Assembly: GCA_021792755.1 (NCBI GenBank)
Contig: JAJYUA010000004.1
Location: 62,001 to 126,000, forward strand
Source: Pseudomonadota bacterium
Lineage (GTDB): Bacteria > Pseudomonadota > Gammaproteobacteria > Steroidobacterales > Steroidobacteraceae
DNA: 64,000 bases
Direction of reading: 5' to 3'
Position 1 is the stretch's first letter. Each line of letters opens with the position of its first letter. The translations under genes were made by a program, and so were the position numbers. The notes beneath the pieces are model-generated. The model did not search any database. It saw only the letters and a program-made list of their open reading frames with translations, and was not told the DNA's origin. Shown in pieces: positions 61,551 through 64,000 of the stretch.

Positions 61551-61796
61551 GGAAATCTCCGTTGGCTTGAGAGTTGCTGGCGCCGCGTCCGTCCGAGCGG
61601 ATGGGCTGCCCTGATAGCGGTGCAATGCTTCGGTGCCGCAGGCCCGGCCGCGGGCGCCGCCAGCGCGGTCCCGCCGGCGTTGCGAGCATGAGGTGCGCGG
61701 GAGCCGGCTGCGCCGGCTCCAGGAAGCGACTCGATCACGAGCGATCGCCGTCGCATGGAGCGACGGTCACGGCGGCGACATCCACTGCGTCAAGGG

Positions 61797-62174
61797 TCAC
61801 TTTTGTTCGCTTTCAGCGCTGTGCGCGTTGCAGTCTTTACCCCGAGTCTCTGGACCTGTCATTTCCTCAAAGAGTTCCTTGACGTAGCAATATCCTTGCC
61901 CCAGCGCACGGCGCCCTTTTGCGGTTGCGTCGTAGCGCCGCTGGCGTCCTCCCTCTTTGGCGCGTTCATCCAGAGAGCCCCGCTCAGTCAGCCGATGCCG
62001 CAGCGGATAGAGCGTCCCCGGGCCGATCGAGTCGCCGTGCCGGCGAAGCTCTTCGATGAGGCCCAGCCCGTAAACGTCTCCTTCGGACGCGTGATGCAGC
62101 ACATGAAGCTGTATCAGACCCCGCCACAGATCGCCATGGCTGCTTCTTGGACGGCCACGCATCGGGCAGAGCAT
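61797..62174 (-). CDS. PadR-family transcriptional regulator
   Basis: The 125-aa protein has a PadR winged helix: GLIQLHVLHHASEGDVYGLGLIEELRR and IGPGTLYPLRHRLTERGSL, followed by the wing RRYDATAKGRRAL and a short C-terminal helix (s2 type). It reads towards the DoxX-like gene and, beyond it, the RND operon, either of which it may repress. PadR proteins often sense lipophilic or phenolic compounds. Confidence 0.88.
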   Translation of the reverse strand: MLCPMRGRPRSSHGDLWRGLIQLHVLHHASEGDVYGLGLIEELRRHGDSIGPGTLYPLRHRLTERGSLDERAKEGGRQRRYDATAKGRRALGQGYCYVKELFEEMTGPETRGKDCNAHSAESEQK

Positions 62175-62420
62175 ATATCAAGGCGTGACGGAATGGGGCG
62201 TGCGTGCGTAGCCGGCCTCAAAGGGGCGCCGCCGCGGGCACTGCGCACGGCGCCTGAGGCAAAGCTGATCAGAGGGTAAACCCAGACCTTGCATACCGGG
62301 ACGCTCTCATGGCGCCACAGCGCTGCAATTGCTGGGTCGAGGTCCGATTTCTTGGCATGCGACCATGTGCACATTTTGTGAACTTCTCGAAACGGGCGCG
62401 GCATGCTTCCTGGGCCGGAT

Positions 62421-63470
62421 TTACAGGCACTTCAGCGCCTGAGCCACGAAATTTATGCATCTGACGGGTAAACATAACGCGGATGAGGCCGAGCACGGGG
62501 TCGGGCGTATCGCCCCCGCCGGGATGGCGCCAGAATTCGAGGTCCGGCTGAACGGTCCAGCCGTCCGAGGCGTCGAACTGGCAATAGGCCTCGATCTCGC
62601 TCTCGAAGCCGTGAGTGAAGCCGGCATCCGCGGCCAGCTGGCTGGCGCGGTAGGCGATGCCGAGCTCATCGTGTGGGCGTGAGGCCCCGGGGCTTGGTCC
62701 ACACCACGCCTGCGCCGACGTGCTGGCGTACCACTGCCACCGCGGCCGGGGCGGCTCCATGTTGCAGGAAGGCGCCAATGCCGCGATCGCTGGCGCCGGC
62801 GGGCCGCCAGAGCGTGCCGCTCGCGACCCGGTAGGCCCCCGGCCGCATGCCGCACGACGCCGCCCCGACATCGCCGGAACCGGTCGGTGTCGACCCAGCC
62901 CCCGATCTGAAGCTTCACGGGCAGGCCGCTCCAGCGGCTGCGCAGCGCCTCCTTTGAGACGATGAGCGTGCCGCCCGGGTCGTAGGGAAGCTCGGTCTCG
63001 CGCTCAAACAAGTCCTGCTGGAACCATGCGCGGTCGAGCGAGGTCTCAGAGTACGCATCCATATTGTCGGGATCGGCGATCGCGGGCACCTGATGGGGGA
63101 TCACGCTCGGGCCGCCGTGGCGCTGCGCATCGAGAAACAACGTGCCGCCCGGCCATCCGAGGAGCTTACGGGTGTCGAGAATGACGAACACATCGAGCAG
63201 GCGCTGCGCGTCGAAGCCGAGAGGATGGGGCAGTCCACCCTTGAGCACGTGCGATCCGTCGAGCTGCAGGAACCCGCCGAGGGAGCCGCCGCGGTTGTCG
63301 AGGTCGGAGCGCACCGCCGCCAGGCCGGCGAGCAGCGCCGCTTCGCGGCCCGTGCCGGCATAGGCGCTGGTTTGGGCCGTCGAACGCGCCTCCGCGCCGG
63401 CAGCGAATGCCAGCGCACCCGACAGCGCAATGATCGCGGCTCGGTGCGCGCATCGGCGGTGCCCGCTCAT
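62421..63470 (-). pseudogene. OprB-like carbohydrate porin, two frameshifts
   Basis: The reading begins at ATG 63470 with a signal peptide (AAIIALSGALAFAAGAEA) and OprB-like sequence (GGFLQLDGSHVLKGGLPHPL, LFLDAQRHGGPSVIPHQVPAIADPDNMDAYSETSLDRAWFQQ, VSKEALRSRWSGLPVKLQIGGWVDTDRF). Homology then jumps near 62870 to a second frame (AYRVASGTLWRPAGASDRGIGAFLQ...VGAGVVWTKP) and near 62680 to a third (DELGIAYRASQLAADAGF, VQPDLEFWRHPGGGDTPDPVLGLIRVMF), the family's C-terminal strands. Every part of a porin of about 350 aa is there but in three frames, so it is recently inactivated or the assembly has two indel errors. Confidence 0.75.
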
Positions 63471-63641
63471 CCACCCGAAGTATTCCCGCGACCCGAAGCG
63501 CAACCATCGAGCCCCGAGTGGTATGCTCGGTGCGGACCCTGAGCGCGGCCGCCCGTGGACCCTCGAGAGACGAGGGCGGAAAAGCCGTTGCTTTCGCGGC
63601 ACCGGCGATCCATGGGCGGTCCTTTCGCAGACCAACGTGAC

Positions 63642-63660
63642 ATTATCGGCAGTCGATAAT
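63642..63660. promoter_or_regulatory. Perfect inverted repeat, possible operator
   Basis: ATTATCG, a 5-base spacer and CGATAAT, 36 bases upstream of the last gene. The position suits a repressor site for that gene or for the porin upstream region. Confidence 0.4.
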
Positions 63661-63695
63661 AGTCGTCAAATCCTCAGGCAAGAAAGGACAGGATA

Positions 63696-64000
63696 TTGAA
63701 CAAACAGCGAGGTTTGATCGTACTGGCGCTCGCCTCACTGGCGCCGGCATCCTTCCCGGCGGCCCGCGCCACCGCCCCGACGCCGCCCTGCAGCGGACCC
63801 TCGGGCCTGCTCGGGCAGCTCGATCGGCCGACCGTCGAGGACTCGAGCTGCGTGGTCCCGAAGGGAATGACCGTCCTCGAGGCGGGCGCGACCGCCGGCA
63901 ACCTGTACGGCTCACCGGGCGGCGAGACCGATACGCTGCCGAATCTCGAGCTGCGCTGGGGCTTGGGGGACAATTCGGAGTTCGTGTGGCTGCCGCCGAA
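63696..64000 (+). CDS. Exported protein, N-terminal part (runs off the window)
   Basis: An open frame from TTG 63696 to the window end (101 codons) preceded by AAGGACAGGA. It begins MNKQRGLIVLALASLAPASF with a clear signal peptide ending in ARA, then a Cys-containing segment and LEAGATAGNLYGSPGGETDTLPNLELRWGLGDNSEFVWLPP. The last part resembles the start of outer-membrane barrel proteins of the phenol-degradation MetA/transporter type (an ELRWG strand followed by a hydrophobic strand). The family is uncertain because the C-terminus is missing. Confidence 0.6.
   Translation, partial: MNKQRGLIVLALASLAPASFPAARATAPTPPCSGPSGLLGQLDRPTVEDSSCVVPKGMTVLEAGATAGNLYGSPGGETDTLPNLELRWGLGDNSEFVWLPP

Noticed and set aside
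1-64000. CRISPR arrays, tRNA or rRNA genes, complete insertion sequences or prophage genes
   Set aside because: No regularly spaced repeats, no cloverleaf-like segments in the gaps, and no transposase, integrase or phage structural protein were seen on either strand.

Overview
This is a GC-rich chromosomal window (about two thirds G+C) with densely packed genes. It most likely comes from a gammaproteobacterium of the Xanthomonadales/Nevskiales/Steroidobacterales area. That placement is an inference from RdgC (a beta/gammaproteobacterial protein), a cytochrome bo3 operon, large TonB-dependent receptors with tryptophan-halogenase-like, SapC-like and cupin-like partner genes, and TPR-sulfotransferases. 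I see no rRNA, tRNA, CRISPR array or intact insertion sequence.

Layout. 1-2.6 kb: a winged-helix/NB-ARC/TPR regulator. 2.7-6.7 kb: cyoABCD, a cytochrome bo3 ubiquinol oxidase without cyoE, closed by a 12-bp hairpin. 6.9-12.3 kb: rdgC, a glutathione S-transferase-like gene, ddl, an Lrp/AsnC regulator, and divergently from it an ornithine cyclodeaminase-arginase pair (arginine to ornithine to proline). 12.6-20.1 kb: a TPR-sulfotransferase, a TonB-dependent receptor and a TPR-O-GlcNAc-transferase-like protein. 20.1-42.4 kb: a sugar-utilisation region built around xylose. It holds a lone halogenase-like gene; an operon of TonB receptor, halogenase-like protein, SapC-like protein and two JmjC/cupin-like proteins; xylB-xylA; an unrecognised secreted barrel-like protein with an SGNH-hydrolase lipoprotein; a LacI-family repressor; a XylE-like sugar:proton symporter; a multicopper oxidase; and a HAD phosphatase.

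The main result is a recurring 14-bp LacI-type operator, close to TGGTARCGRTAYCA. It lies in front of nearly every transcription unit between 17.6 and 42.4 kb, including the repressor gene itself, and at several units it overlaps a readable -10 box. This defines a probable xylose regulon that captures several genes of unknown biochemistry: the halogenases, SapC, the cupin-like pair, the secreted protein at 33.4 kb and perhaps the GT41 enzyme. xylB has no ordinary start codon that keeps its ATP-binding N-terminus; a CTG with a well-placed ribosome-binding site is the best candidate.

42.5-50.8 kb: pyruvate metabolism (ppsA, an OsmC-like protein, a GltD-like iron-sulfur flavoprotein coupled to pyruvate:ferredoxin oxidoreductase nifJ). 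50.9-54.3 kb: a frameshifted and truncated DNA polymerase X remnant, a small membrane protein, a sugar-nucleotide pyrophosphorylase-like gene and two divergent CBS-domain proteins. 54.3-61.6 kb: a tripartite RND efflux operon bracketed by direct copies of about 147 bp of the 3' end of a DoxX-like membrane gene, a clear scar of insertion or recombination. 61.8-64 kb: a PadR regulator, an OprB-like porin broken by two frameshifts, and the start of an exported protein that runs off the window.
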